Source: Sipunculus nudus | Taxonomy: Eukaryota; Annelida; Sipuncula; Golfingiida; Sipunculidae | DNA: 64,000 bases | NCBI GenBank assembly: GCA_026874595.1 | Contig: CM049317.1 | Span: 16,295,382 to 16,359,381, forward strand | Direction: 5' to 3' | In this document: piece by piece, positions 35,789 through 47,402 of the stretch | Numbering within the stretch: the stretch's first letter is position 1 | Layout of the letters: each line of letters starts with the position of its first letter | Made by a program: the position numbers and the translations under genes | Notes under the pieces: generated by a model | Told to the model about the DNA's origin: nothing | Seen by the model: only the letters and a program-made list of their open reading frames with translations | Database searches by the model: none

Positions 35789-36608
35789 TATGCGGTATCC
35801 AGAATGGGGTACACGGTATCTTGTGAGAAAAACGATTTACTTCTTCTCTCCAGATATTTTATCAGCAACTATTTACTTGGCGGTATGCAGTGTGATAAGC
35901 AGAAAATTGAATTCTAAGTGGAGAAGTGGACTGGTATAGCAACCACAGGGTGTATTTACCACGTTACCGACCTACTAATACAGGGTGATCCTGCTGATTT
36001 CGACTTAACTAATCCATATTTTCCCGACACAAATAAATTACCATCTCAGGTCATGTTAAATGGAAGCCTCACAGAATATTATGATACGGTTAGGGAAACG
36101 TATGTAAGTAATATTAAATATGGTTTTGTTTATTTTTATTGTAAGGTCTGCTGATGAATAGACCGGTATGTTTATGTATCAAGCGATGGTACCTACTAGA
36201 CTGATTGCCTGACAGAAGATTCTAGAGGTCTAAATGCTTCTCGAAGGCTAAGCTGGTGCTTTCCATGTAGATAGAGCAAAAACACTGGTAATAGGAACTT
36301 GTGATTGTAGTCCTACTATTCATGCCGGCTTCAAAACCGCCGGGGAAGTCAGTCGATAAGTGTCTTTGCAGCTAGACGTGTTGTGAAATGCAGATTCGCA
36401 CTAGACTGGGTGTTATTTCAAGTACCGCGTCAGGACGATCATTGGTCGAAGAAGATATTGAATTTTCTGGACTTCTGCGTTAAGGTTCCCGGGAATATAT
36501 GCGTGTGTGGTGTGACAATACCACAGTGTACTAATTGCCAATCTCGAAGCTTTACTGCATCTCGCATACCGCACTCCGCTGTCGCAAATACATGCCGCAT
36601 TCCGCACG
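35789..36608. mobile_element. CCTAG-flanked TIR element, unit 1 copy
   Basis: CCTAG at 35784-35788 and again at 36609-36613 brackets an 820-bp element. The left end starts TATGCGGTATCCAGAATGGG; the right end on the minus strand starts CGTGCGGAATGCGGCATG. GCGGTATGC-like words repeat at both ends. A 78-codon frame at 35918-36154 lies inside and ends beside a GTAAGT, but most of its first half is deleted in unit 2, where a stop also appears, so I do not call it a gene. The superfamily is unknown. Confidence 0.6.
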
Positions 36609-36781
36609 CCTAGTGCTCGCAGCTTTGTTCGGTACGAAGAATGTCATGCATTACATTCGGATAAAAAAATTATATATAATTTAAAGTCGTTCAATAGACA
36701 AGGAAAATAGAAAAACAGAAAAAGCAAAAATAGAAAAGCAAAAACATAGCTTATAAAGGAAACATTAAATTCATTAAATTA

Positions 36782-36965
36782 ACCAATGCAGTAAAGACCC
36801 ACACCTTCGTCAAAGTTATCACAAGACTTTTGGCAGCTTCGGCTCATAATGCAAGCTTCCAAATGCCCTGACATTTTCATGAGATGCCCTTTATGATTGC
36901 GAGAGTTATTTTGTGAACAAACACATATTAACACACCTGCACACACATCAACGGGGATTAACGTA
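36782..36965 (-). repeat. R1 dispersed repeat, inverted copy in unit 1
   Basis: On the minus strand it shows TGTTTGTTCACAAAATAACT, then CTCATGAAAATGTCAGGGCA, matching R1 copies. The ends are degraded. The same insertion is in unit 2 (46205-46390), so it predates the duplication. Confidence 0.5.
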
Positions 36966-37352
36966 ATGTGAAACGGTCCATGGCGCAAGACGGCTGCAGC
37001 GACACTCAACACCCCTCAGGCTTAAGTATAGCCACAGGCTGCCACCCAAACGTGGATTTTTAATTAACTCAAGACACAGACCCCTAACAGTTCATTTCAA
37101 ATAGGCCTGAATATGATGCTGTCATTGCTAGCTCCAACACTGACCGGGAAGGATTAGCATACACGGAAATCTCTTCTCGAGCCACGCGTGTCGTCAGATA
37201 ATGCCATTTAGAGGATGTGTTTAAATGACAGTCCAAGAAAATAATGCATATCTAGTCCACGACCACATCTGAGGACCTGTCAGACTAATAGAAAGTCACG
37301 GCGCTACCTGAAAGGAATCTGCTAACAAACAGAGCCTCACGAAGACTAAATA

Positions 37353-38254
37353 CAGACGTGCCTTGACAATCCGGACTTTAATAATCCGGAAACCTTGCAA
37401 TCCGACATTTTTTAGTAAAACACGAATGGATCCCATAGGAATTAGCCTTGACAAACCGACAGCCTTGGATTCCGACTCCGACATAACTTTTCCCGACACA
37501 AACAAGCATACCGACGTACAGACGTGCCTTGACAATCCGACCTGAAACCCATTCCCTTTGATGTCAGTTGTCGGCCCAGGTGGCACGCGCGGCCCCGTGG
37601 CTGATGATGCCTAGCCCAGCTAAATAACTACGGATGGGAAAACAAACATCGCTGGCCTCCCGGTATTGTCACCTGACCGCACTAATTACATTATTGTATC
37701 ACTTTGATGGTAACAACCGTTGTTCCCACATAAACATAGTGACATTTTGTTTGGTTCTTTGAAGATCTTTAATGTCTAAGAAATTAAAGTACGGAGTGGC
37801 ATGTTTTGACACCTGAGCTGTTTCCGTGTGAGCACACCTGTATCTTATATAAACTGAACAAATATTGAAACCATCATTCATACAGTCAGATCGCTACTAC
37901 TCAGTTCTCTGCTGTACTTAATCACGCTTTTGCTGTCGATATTGTCAGATATTTACACATAAGTTCACTGTAATACTCACGCACCTACATGTGCGATCAT
38001 GGAGAGACCAGCGAAAAGAAAACGTACAGAGATCACAGTTGCAGTTAAGAAGGCTCTATGTCAGTATAAGAAAGACAACCCTAGATGCTCCCAAGAAAAT
38101 CTTGTCAAGTATGCAGAGGAAACGTATTCTGTGAGAATTGGACGTTCCACTATCTCGGACATCCTCAAGCAGAGTGAAAAGTGGTTAGCCTGTGAAACAG
38201 TCACCAGCGCCGAACAGAAATCGACACGGATAACACAGCCGAAACACGCCACAA
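37353..38254 (+). mobile_element. Truncated pogo/Tigger element, left half, inserted in unit 1
   Basis: The left TIR CAGACGTGCCTTGACAATCC follows TA (37351-37352) and recurs at 37519, so the left end is duplicated. TA follows at 38255-38256. Unit 2 lacks the whole segment: GAAAACTAAATA runs straight into TCTTCTTTCACGC near 46,780, giving an empty site. The right TIR is missing, so the element was shortened before or after insertion. Confidence 0.75.
37999..38254 (+). pseudogene. Tigger/pogo transposase N-terminal fragment (CENP-B-like DNA-binding domain)
   Basis: The frame begins MERPAKRKRTEITVAVKKAL and continues through CSQENLVKYAEETYSVRIGR to STISDILKQSEKWLA. This matches the helix-turn-helix N-terminal domain of CENP-B, Jerky and Tigger proteins: basic start, then K..LC.Y...NP..SQ..L..Y......V.IGRSTISDIL. 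In its host element it would bind the inverted repeats. It runs off the element after about 85 codons into unrelated unit DNA, so the rest of the DNA-binding region and the DDE catalytic domain are lost. The open frame continues to 38349 only by chance. Confidence 0.75.
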
Positions 38255-38891
38255 TACCTCCTTTCACGCTGGTATTTAGTGAGCTTTTAAGCAAAGGTTT
38301 TTCTTTATTGATTTTATTGTCATATAATACAAGGCACCCAGGCTTATGAACCTTGATATTTTGACTTGAAATACGTGCCCGTTTAATGGTATTTATTCCG
38401 CCACGCATCTTAAATATTTTCTTAATTTTTCCAACATGTTTTCTCTAATCCAATTTCAGAAATGCCATAATCCCCCCCCCCGTCGGAAGAATGTTTAATA
38501 TTTTTGCAAAGCATAGATGACAATCGAGTAGAAGTTTTCTTGTCAGCGTTATGCTCACCTTATATCATTTATACACTCAAATATATTTTTAGTAAAACAG
38601 TACTTAAAATCCAGAAAAAAATGAATACTTATGAAATATTCTAACTTTTCAGCATACAGCCTTAGGAGAATTCAATGCCTGCGGCGTACATATCTGTCAC
38701 TGGAGTTGGAAGCTAAGAGGCGCATGGCATTCGAAGCAAGATGAAATTAAACTAATTATGCTCCAATTACTTCAGTAATAGGACTTCATTTGGCCTTCAA
38801 TGAACCCGGTCAATGTGACCCTTAGGGGTGTGGAAGAACAGAAGTTACTGGTATAGAAGCATCTTCATATTTGTTCATGTTTGTGGCATGT

Positions 38892-39017
38892 TTATTACGA
38901 CCACTTTTCTTGGTCCCGAATATATAATAAAGGTAATTTAGTACTTCACAAATACGACCACCCAAAAATTATGACCACTTAGCTCCCCAAGGTGGTCGTA
39001 ATTGTGGGGCTCCACTG
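38892..39017. mobile_element. pogo-like MITE remnant
   Basis: The segment ends AATTGTGGGGCTCCACTG followed by TA. Read inward on the minus strand this is CAGTGGAGCCCCACAATTAC, then GACCACC, a pogo/Tigger-style terminus. The left side has only TTATTACGACCACTT, so its outer end is lost. Confidence 0.5.
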
Positions 39018-40002
39018 TATTAACATATTAAACCAGTTGTCAATGTATTAAAAGGCCATCTGTCGTATATGAACCTGATCTCCGGTTGTAAAATAACGAA
39101 AGTATGGAATGCGGAGCTAGCAAGTATAATGATTACTGAGACAAAGAAATGCTGATTGAATTTTTAGGTGTGCAGAAGTAAAGTTCGGCGCTGGCGGAGG
39201 TATGCGATCACTAAAGATTCTACTTGGAAGATGCGTCAAGATGCATTTGAAGATGTTGCTGTACATATGACATGGTAAGGTGTATAGTATGCAGCCAACG
39301 TGACGCACATCAGCGATTATGGGAAAATTGGTGAGAAATAATGAAAAATCATGCTATCCATTCTGTTTGTCCTGTCCCATAATACATACATCTGTGCAAT
39401 ATAGGATCTGTACAGCAGAACATTACTTTGTATTAGAAAAAAGGGATATGGTATACAATATGCTCCATTAACAGCTCATTCACACTATTCGAAATTTTCA
39501 GCAAATAAAATTCCATATGCTGCGGTTGGTTTCATATTCGCGACGTTAAATATTTGAGTTTTTCACTTCATCTGTCTTTCGATGGGTTTCGTTTTGGCGA
39601 TTTACAATGCAATATCTTCCAAGGTACATAACAATTAAACAATTAGTACATAAAATCTTAACATATGTAATAGGAGCTAAGCAAACATCAAAGAGATGGA
39701 AATTCCTCATGCAAAATTGGCAGGTACACAACATATTAATATTATTTAGGTTATCAATCATTCAATCACTCGTAACAAAATATATGTTGACACCACGATA
39801 TACGACAGTTGCCGTTGCAGCAATAGAAAAAAAAATACCGTTCACCAGTGCAGATGTTACGTCTTATTCATGAAGGTTTTATTTACGCGATAATTTTCCG
39901 CGAATATCGCGAATTTGAAACCCTCGTTTGCAAAAAACAAAAAACACATTTTATTGTAATGAGTAATATTGAGTACATGCTCAAGTATAATCTGTCATTA
40001 TT

Positions 40003-40379
40003 GCTTCTGCCAGGAGTGTATGCGCTCACTCCCTTTCGTATGTGTAGGTGTTTTTGTGTGCTTGTTCACAACATAACTCAAATTATCATAAACGGAATCC
40101 CATGGCATTTCCAGGACACCCCGGGGCTGGGCCAATGAAGAACCAACACGATTTTGTTGTGGGTCTGCCGCATGAGTTTAATCCAGAAAGGAGTTCCAAG
40201 AATATTCACAAATGTGTAGTAACATATGCCGACTGAACATGGAGATATGGGACGAATAAGTGAATCAAACACTTCAGGGAACATATGCACCAATAAACCT
40301 GGGAATACGGACCAAGAAGTGAATGAAAGTTGAAGTCACCTTCATTAAGGACCGCCCACTTGGCGGAAGTCTGCATTCC
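40003..40379 (+). repeat. R1 dispersed repeat, unit 1 copy
   Basis: It starts GCTTCTGCCAGGAGTGTATG and ends CTTGGCGGAAGTCTGCATTC, imperfect inverted ends. The interior has TGTTCACAACATAACTCAAA and ATAAACGGAATCCCATGGCA. The unit 2 counterpart at 50325 carries a SINE insertion that is absent here. Confidence 0.65.
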
Positions 40380-41812
40380 GGGGAAAACAACTCCATTTGT
40401 TTAAGAAAATATCGTGTCGGCTCTGTAATGTATGTTCAATTAAATGATTATTTAAGTAAAATATAATACATGTATCATGATGCATAAAACCTGTAGAACT
40501 TTGCGATCAAAGTCTTCCCTGGACCAGTTCCAGGACGCGGCGTCTGAGATATTCTTTACCTAAAGGATTTTAAACAACATTACTGTATTTCCCTGGGACA
40601 TGAGAAGAAGAGAAACAACCATTTGCTTTCATAGCATGTTCGTTGTGTATGACATGATTTTGTTTTACGGTAGTTTGTTGGTTCATTAAACTTCTTTGAC
40701 GCAACAGATGCCCGTAGCTGTTTGTACATCATGCCAGAACATAACCAGAACTGTTCAGCCAAGTCATGTCTGGTGGCACCGAAGGGGGAATATACTTAAA
40801 AAAAAAAAAAAAAAAACAGTTATCTCTGCTTTGACGATGATCTATATCACGAAGCTGTAAGTTGATTCAGTAGACTTGTAACCTTTAGCCTATCGCACTT
40901 TGCCAAACTTGGTGTATTCTCCTTTCCAAAAAAAAAATCCAAACAGACAAGAATGCGTCGAGATAAGGGATGTCACATTATTTATTAAAACTGAAATAAA
41001 ATGATATAACAAAGAAGGAACTAGACCCAAAGCAGGGACTCATTTCCCAGCAAACTGCCCTTTCTTGATATATAGCACAGTTCTTCCACGGATAACGGAC
41101 ACGAGGGTTTGAGTTTTTTTCAGGCCCATAAAAAAAATAATGCTACAGTCACGTTTGCGTGAAAAGTGAAGGGTACCATGTTGAACTTTGCAGTAAGGAC
41201 AGGGATGTCATATAAATCGTAACATCTGACAATGAGGCGCGGGAACAGTGAGATATAGGTTTGTATATAATAAAAAAAGGCGATCATGCTTGGTCTACCA
41301 ACGGTGAAATGGTTCTAATACAGACTGTACACCCACGAGAAATCACTTTGAGTGTCACATGGAGGATTATCTGTGTATTGCTTGTAATATAACTTAATTC
41401 GTCTGCAGTCTAACTTTCCCATTTATATTGTACACGCTGAGACAGCAGAGTGATAAATGTTTACAACTTTGATAAAGTAAAACGCGAAAAAAAAAATTAA
41501 CTTGCCCTTTAAACTTGTAACGGGTGACATTTCATAGGGATATACGCATGCGGTTAAAGCTTTTATCACTTAAAGCCACGAAAACACTGACCCTAAAGTC
41601 AATAACAAGCCTTGATGTCATTTTCATGATTGATGGTGAATAGATTTCCCTTACTTTGTGCAATATAAAACAGTGCTTTATTGGAGGGAATGTACCGTGT
41701 TAGACGAATGAAGGGGACAAAGAGAAAGAAAAAGTTAGATAAAGATAAAAAATAATAAAAACAGGTGAAGAATTTTGTTTTTATTAGAAGGTCTGCTTTT
41801 GTGAATTGTTCC

Positions 41813-41814
<2 letters not shown>

Positions 41815-41866
<52 letters not shown>

Positions 41867-41944
41867 TGACAGACAATGATTCAGACAGAAATAAAAATAA
41901 AAACAGGAAGAAGTTTTGCTTTTATATAAGTGAATTGGTGCGAG

Positions 41945-41988
<44 letters not shown>

Positions 41989-42166
41989 AGAAGGGGAGGG
42001 GGCAGACAGCCAAGACTGAGAGAATGTAGTAAGACTGTCTTGTCTGCGTGTAGGTATGTTTGTGAGATGTTCAATTATGAGTGTGAGAGATGTGGTCATA
42101 TATTGCGTGTGAATGTGTATGTGTGTGTATGTGTGTGTGAGAGAGACAGAGAGAGAGAGAGAGAGA
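41815..42166. repeat. Compound microsatellite cluster, unit 2
   Basis: (TA)n at about 41815-41863, (GA)n at 41948-41986 and GT/GA tracts at 42114-42166, homologous to 32507-32920 with different lengths. Confidence 0.92.
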
Positions 42167-42577
42167 TTGAGATTGAGGCATAAATTGATGGGGATATTTT
42201 AAATAAGCGTGCGAGATATAAGATAGACTGACGAGCCATTAGGGCAAGTGTTTCCACGATTCTCATGGATTTAGAGTAACTGATGTGTCTGGTGTTGGAT
42301 GTTACCAATAGCTAGTCTTATAAGCTGTACGTCTGCACACCTATCTCTTATCTTGCCAGGTGGCAGTTTGCTGGTGGTCAACTTGGCTTAGTGCCAAACG
42401 AATAATAGCTTCAAGTAGCGGATACGTCGAGGTAGGGATATCAAATACATTATTACGTTAAGTATAGGGATTAAAGGGCCATGGCTTGCTCGAATATTTG
42501 GTAGAGTGTTACCAGAATGGATTTTCTGAAGCTTGTATTATTTCTGGGATTTACATGAATGGAGTAAGGAATAATTC

Positions 42578-42827
42578 AGAATTGGTAACCGGTCAATAAC
42601 CATTAGAGTGAATCTCTGAGATTTTAGCGAGATTTTAGCGAGTATTTAAAACGTGTGTGGAAGAGTGATGAGGTATATATGATCTCGAAGAAGATTCCAG
42701 GCACTGATTAAGAATATCAGTAATTAGTTCACGATTACATATAATGATTTTATACAATACCTGTTGGTGCAGTATTTAATTCCCGTTTTCGCATCCAATT
42801 CTTTGCGGAATTGTATATTGTTCACAC
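42578..42827. other. Segment present only in unit 2
   Basis: About 250 bp splits a sequence that is continuous in unit 1 (ATTCAGAAATTGTTTGAAAG near 33,323). It contains a direct GAGATTTTAGC doublet at about 42618 and 42629. ATTG flanks both borders and could be a short target duplication. No inverted ends or coding sequence. Confidence 0.5.
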
Positions 42828-43219
42828 ATTGTTTGAGAGAACCTGTATGTCTTTTTTGATGTGTTGCTCTGTTATCCGAACGATGGGCTCTTGCTAAACT
42901 ACTGGATAATCTTGATTAAAACCCAATCAGTTTTTATATTTGACATTAAATACAAAAGAACTTACGTCCGCAATTTCTTAATGAGACGACGAATAATGAT
43001 CTACATAATTATCTTCTGACAGTATTAATAATTTCCTTTCCAAATAGCACAGGTTCGTATAAACATGGTCTACTCCATGACTAGAATAACAAAAAAAGGT
43101 TTATCAGATAGAGGTTATGAACATATACAATGAACCAACGTCATCGAAAGACATAATATTCGAATAACTTGTATTGGATTCAGCAGTCCTTCTTATCGAA
43201 AGCTACCTTGAATAACTTG

Positions 43220-43223
<4 letters not shown>

Positions 43224-43290
<67 letters not shown>
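43224..43290. repeat. (TA)n microsatellite left of the Gln-like SINE, unit 2
   Basis: A pure TA tract, longer than its unit 1 counterpart. Confidence 0.93.
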
Positions 43291-43292
<2 letters not shown>

Positions 43293-43578
43293 GTGGAGCG
43301 TGGTGGCGTAATTGTTTGGGCGCTGGACTCTGACCGCAAGGTAGTGGGTTGACGACCCGTTCATACCGCCGTCTAAGACTCTTGTCAAGGTCTTCACCAC
43401 AACGGTGCGCTCTCGCGACCCAGGAGTGAATGGGTACTGGTCATGGGCGGCAGGCAAATTTAGAACGTTTAACCTTTCAGTGCCTGTTATGACTGCTTGG
43501 ATTGTATGCTTCCTAGAGAAAAGCAAAATGTCGGCTGAGGTGATATTATCGGTAATGTCAGACTGTAACCCCACCTTT

Positions 43579-43585
<7 letters not shown>
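43291..43585 (+). repeat. Gln-tRNA-derived SINE, unit 2 copy
   Basis: The same head and body as the copy at 33787, with A box TGGCGTAATTG intact. The B box is mutated (GGGTTGACGACC). It retains a middle segment, ACCACAACGGTGCGCTCTCG, missing from unit 1. A TA tract follows. Confidence 0.65.

Positions 43586-43632
<47 letters not shown>
43586..43632. repeat. (TA)n tail of the Gln-like SINE, unit 2
   Basis: A TA tract following CCCACCTTTACC, homologous to 34052-34099. Confidence 0.9.
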
Positions 43633-43636
<4 letters not shown>

Positions 43637-45344
43637 AATAAGACCAGAGTCAGGAGCAAAAAGATCACATTTTCAAGAAGATCTTTTTAATAATTGAATA
43701 TTTTGAACAAAGGGCAGATTGCCCATGTTTCTTCTGTGATAAATAACATAGATATAATTTAAGTATATGATATTAATTCCTCATCTAATTATAATGACTA
43801 TATTACCTACTCATACGGAATGTAGGTGGGCTAACAGCTACTCGCATAAACTAATATATCTGTTCCAAACGTACGTACAATGTTTTCAAAACACTCATGT
43901 ATTTTAAGCATGGGCAGCTGCGTTTTGGCGATCAGCTAGTAGCTCATACGTCATGCAGTGCTTGCTCCCGGCGACAAATTTTCTGGTAGTTCACAGTTAA
44001 TTTTCGCCTTTAAGATTCAGGTAACACGGCGTTGGTGAAAAGACGGCCCGGTGTACCAGAACTGTCATAATATAACCGGAAAGGAAACGAGAAGAGGAAA
44101 ACAATACCACGGTACACACGTCACCGTCACTATGGAAGTATTATGTTACATCCATGGTGTAACCTACGCGACACGCGTCAGTGTGATCGGCCAGACATTG
44201 CGCCCGGCTGCCTGGAAGAGAGGAAGAATGCATTAAAATTTGGAAAGGAGAGGGGCCAACCCAGGAATACTAAAAGGAAACTTAGAAAAGTCCTCTGATC
44301 CAGATGTACGGGAGTGTCCAGATGGAAAAAAACGTTTAAAACCATCTTGCGGTGGCTGAAAAGGGGACGAGGGGGCCAATACCCCTCATTATCCGCCATT
44401 GCAAAGTATAATTTTTTTTGTATACATTATCCTGTAAACTATAACGTGAACTGGATTTAATATGATTAATTATTGTCTGTACATATTGTGATCAAACTGA
44501 CAGTCATGGGAACAAACAGGAATTTAATTAAACTAATAACTATAATTTAATGATATCAATTTACCCCTACCCATCCGTGGATACCAACCTGTCAATCAAC
44601 ACTTTATTGTGTTCTGGTCACACGATGATTGGTAATTCTGGTCATGTTTGTTCCAGCTTTGTCCTATTTGACAAGGATAATTTAATTCATGATCAGGATT
44701 GTCATTCTAAATATTGGGAATATAATCTAACCAATTTGCAGAATATAATTAAAATAATAGATCGGTGATAAGATGTGTAAACAAGCAACCACATGCTTCC
44801 AAAGCTCGAAATTAATAGTTTTTGTGCCTATTATGGCGTATTTTCGGAAATTCCTTCTTTGCACTTGTTCTGGTGATACGTAGGAAATTCACACTGATTG
44901 CTCTCGAACTGGAAGTGCATGCATTTAATCGCTGCTCATGATTATAAAACATGTTCTGTATACCCAGAGGTATGCGTATTTAAGCAATATTTATTTAATG
45001 ATTGATACAACTTAATCCTGTGATGAAAACATACTTACTATATCTGTCAAACACTGCATAATTCTCTGGATTAGAAAAGACCAGAGGTCAGCAAAAATAA
45101 TTTGTTTGCGATGTATAATTATTTGTAATGTGTTGCTTTTAACACTTCTCCAGCATAAAAATTGAAAATATGTTTGCTTTAAGCTCAAGATATATAGTTT
45201 TATTACAACTTATAGCGTTTTAAATATTGTCCATATATTGTCCATCATCCCATAGTTCCATCAGTATGTCTGATTCCATAAAATGATAAGCTTAACAAAT
45301 AAAGCTTGTTCCAATTGTCCAACCCTAAAGCTACGTTTTCGTAG

Positions 45345-46039
45345 TGTGCGGTATGCAGAATGCGGTACACGGTATCTTGGAATATTTACACTGAACCGAC
45401 CTACTAATACAGGGTGATCAAGCTGATTTAAACTTAACTAATCCGTATATTCCTGACAAAAATGAATTACCATCTCAGATCATGTTAAATGGAAGCCTCA
45501 CAGAATATTAAGATATGGTTAGGGAAACGTATGTAAGTAATATTGAATATGGTTTTGTTTAATTTTATCATAAGGTCTGTTGATCATTAGATCGGCATGT
45601 TTATGTATCAAGCGATGGTACCTACTACATTGATTGCCTGACAGAAGATTCTGGAGGTCTAAATGCTTCTCGGAGGCTAAGCTGGTGATTTCTATGTAGA
45701 TAGAATAAAAACAACACTGGTAATGGGAACTTTCGATTGTAGTCCTGATATAAATGCCGGCTTCAAAACCGCCGGGGAAGTCAGTCGATAAGTGTCTTTG
45801 CTGCTAGACGTGTTGTGAATTTAGATTCGCACCAGACTGAGTGTTATTTGAAGTACCGCGTTAGGACGATCATTGGTCGTAGAAGATATTGACTTTTCTG
45901 GACTTTTGCATTAAGGTTCCCGGGAATATATGCGTGTGTGGTGTGACAATACCATAATGTACTAACTGCCAATCTCGAAGTTATACTGCATTTCGCATAC
46001 CGCACTCCGCTGCCGCAAATACATGCCGCATACCGCATG
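45345..46039. mobile_element. CCTAG-type TIR element, unit 2 copy
   Basis: The left end TGTGCGGTATGCAGAATGCG and the right end on the minus strand CATGCGGTATGCGGCATG are inverted partners, closer to each other than in unit 1. CCTAG follows on the right (46040-46044); the left flank reads CGTAG, one base changed. It is shorter than the unit 1 copy by an internal deletion of about 125 bp. Confidence 0.6.
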
Positions 46040-46204
46040 CCTAGTGCTCACAGATTGTTCGGTACGATGAATGTCATGCATTGCATTCGCATAAAAAAAA
46101 ATTATATATAATTCAAACTGGTTCAATAGGCAAGGAAAATAGAAATACAGAAAATAGAAAAGCAAAAACATAGCTTATAAAGGAATCATCAAATTAACCA
46201 ATGC

Positions 46205-46390
46205 AGTCAAGACCCACACCTTCGTCAAAGTTATGACAAGACGTTTGGCAGCTTCGGCTCATAATGCAAGCTTCACAAATGCTCTGACATTTTCAAGAGA
46301 TGCGCTTCATGATTGCGAGAGTTATTTTGTGAACAAACACATACTAACACACCTACACACACATCAACGGGGATTAACGTAATGTGAAAC
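46205..46390 (-). repeat. R1 dispersed repeat, inverted copy in unit 2
   Basis: The counterpart of 36782-36965, with TGTTTGTTCACAAAATAACT on the minus strand. The ends are degraded. Confidence 0.5.
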
Positions 46391-47402
46391 GGTCCATTAC
46401 GCATGACGGCTGCAGCGACACTTAGCACCCCTCAGGCTTAAGTATAGCGGCAGGCTACCACCCCAACGTCGATTTTTATTTAACTGAAGACACAGGCCCC
46501 TAACAGTTCATTTCAAATAGGCCTGAATATCATGTTGTCATGGCTAGCTCAAGCACTGACCAGGAGGGATTAGCATGCACGGAAATCTCTTTTTGCAGCC
46601 TCGCGTGTCGTCAGAAACTGTCATTTAGAGTATGTACTTAAGTAACAGTCCAAAGGAAAATAATACATATCTTATCCACGACCACAGCTGTGGACCTGTC
46701 AGACTGATAGGATGTCTTGGCGCTACATAAAAGGAATCTGCTTACACAACAGAGCCCCATGAAAACTAAATATCTTCTTTCACGCAGGCTAAGCATGTAT
46801 TTTGTGAGCTTTTAAGCAAAGGCGTTTCTTTATTGATTTTATTGTCATATGATATAAAGCACCAGGCATATGAACCTTGATATTTTGACTTGAATTACCT
46901 GCTCATTTATTGGTATTTCTTCCGCCACGCATCTTTCTTTATTTATAATATATTTTCTTAATTTTTCCAACATGTTTTCTCTTAAGATAGCCATAATCTT
47001 GCACCCCGCGTCGGGAGAATGTTTAATATTTTTGCAAAGCACAGATGATAATCGAGTGGCTTCCTTGTCAGCGTTATATCCCTTAATTTCATTCATACAC
47101 ACAAATAGATGGTTAACAAAATAATACCTGATTAAAATTGCAAGATAAGAAATGAAGACTTATAACATTTTCTTATGTTTCAAAATACAAACCTCAGGAG
47201 CATTCAGTGCCTGAGACGTACATATCTGTCACTGAAGTTGAAAACAAAAAGACCCACGGTATACGAAGCAAGATGTAATAAAACTAATTGTACTCCAATT
47301 ACTTTAGTAATAGGACCTCATTTGGCCTTCAGTGAACACGGTCAATGTGACCCTTAGGTGTGTGGAAGAACAGACGTTACTGGTACAGAATCATCTTCAT
47401 AT

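Larger units (their letters stand above)
30986..41010. repeat. Tandem segmental duplication, unit 1
   Basis: A roughly 10-kb block repeated head to tail directly downstream. It begins AAGGAACTAGACATAAAGCA and ends AAAATGATATAACAAAG, after which the same start motif reappears at 41015. Matching landmarks in order include GTAACGGGTGA, GGGCCATGGCTTGCTCGAAT, the Gln-like SINE, the GCGGTATGC element, GTCAATGTGACCCTTAGG and the R1 copy near 40 kb. No gene is supported inside. Unit-specific segments are about 31357-32020 and the Tigger insertion 37353-38254. Confidence 0.85.

Noticed and set aside
38256-38349. Tail of the CENP-B-like frame as coding sequence
   Set aside because: After 38254 the sequence is duplicated-unit DNA also present in unit 2 without the element, so the extension is accidental.
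46845-47102. 85-codon minus-strand frame (EKLRKYIINKE segment)
   Set aside because: The matching unit 1 region does not retain the same frame, and no motif was recognised.
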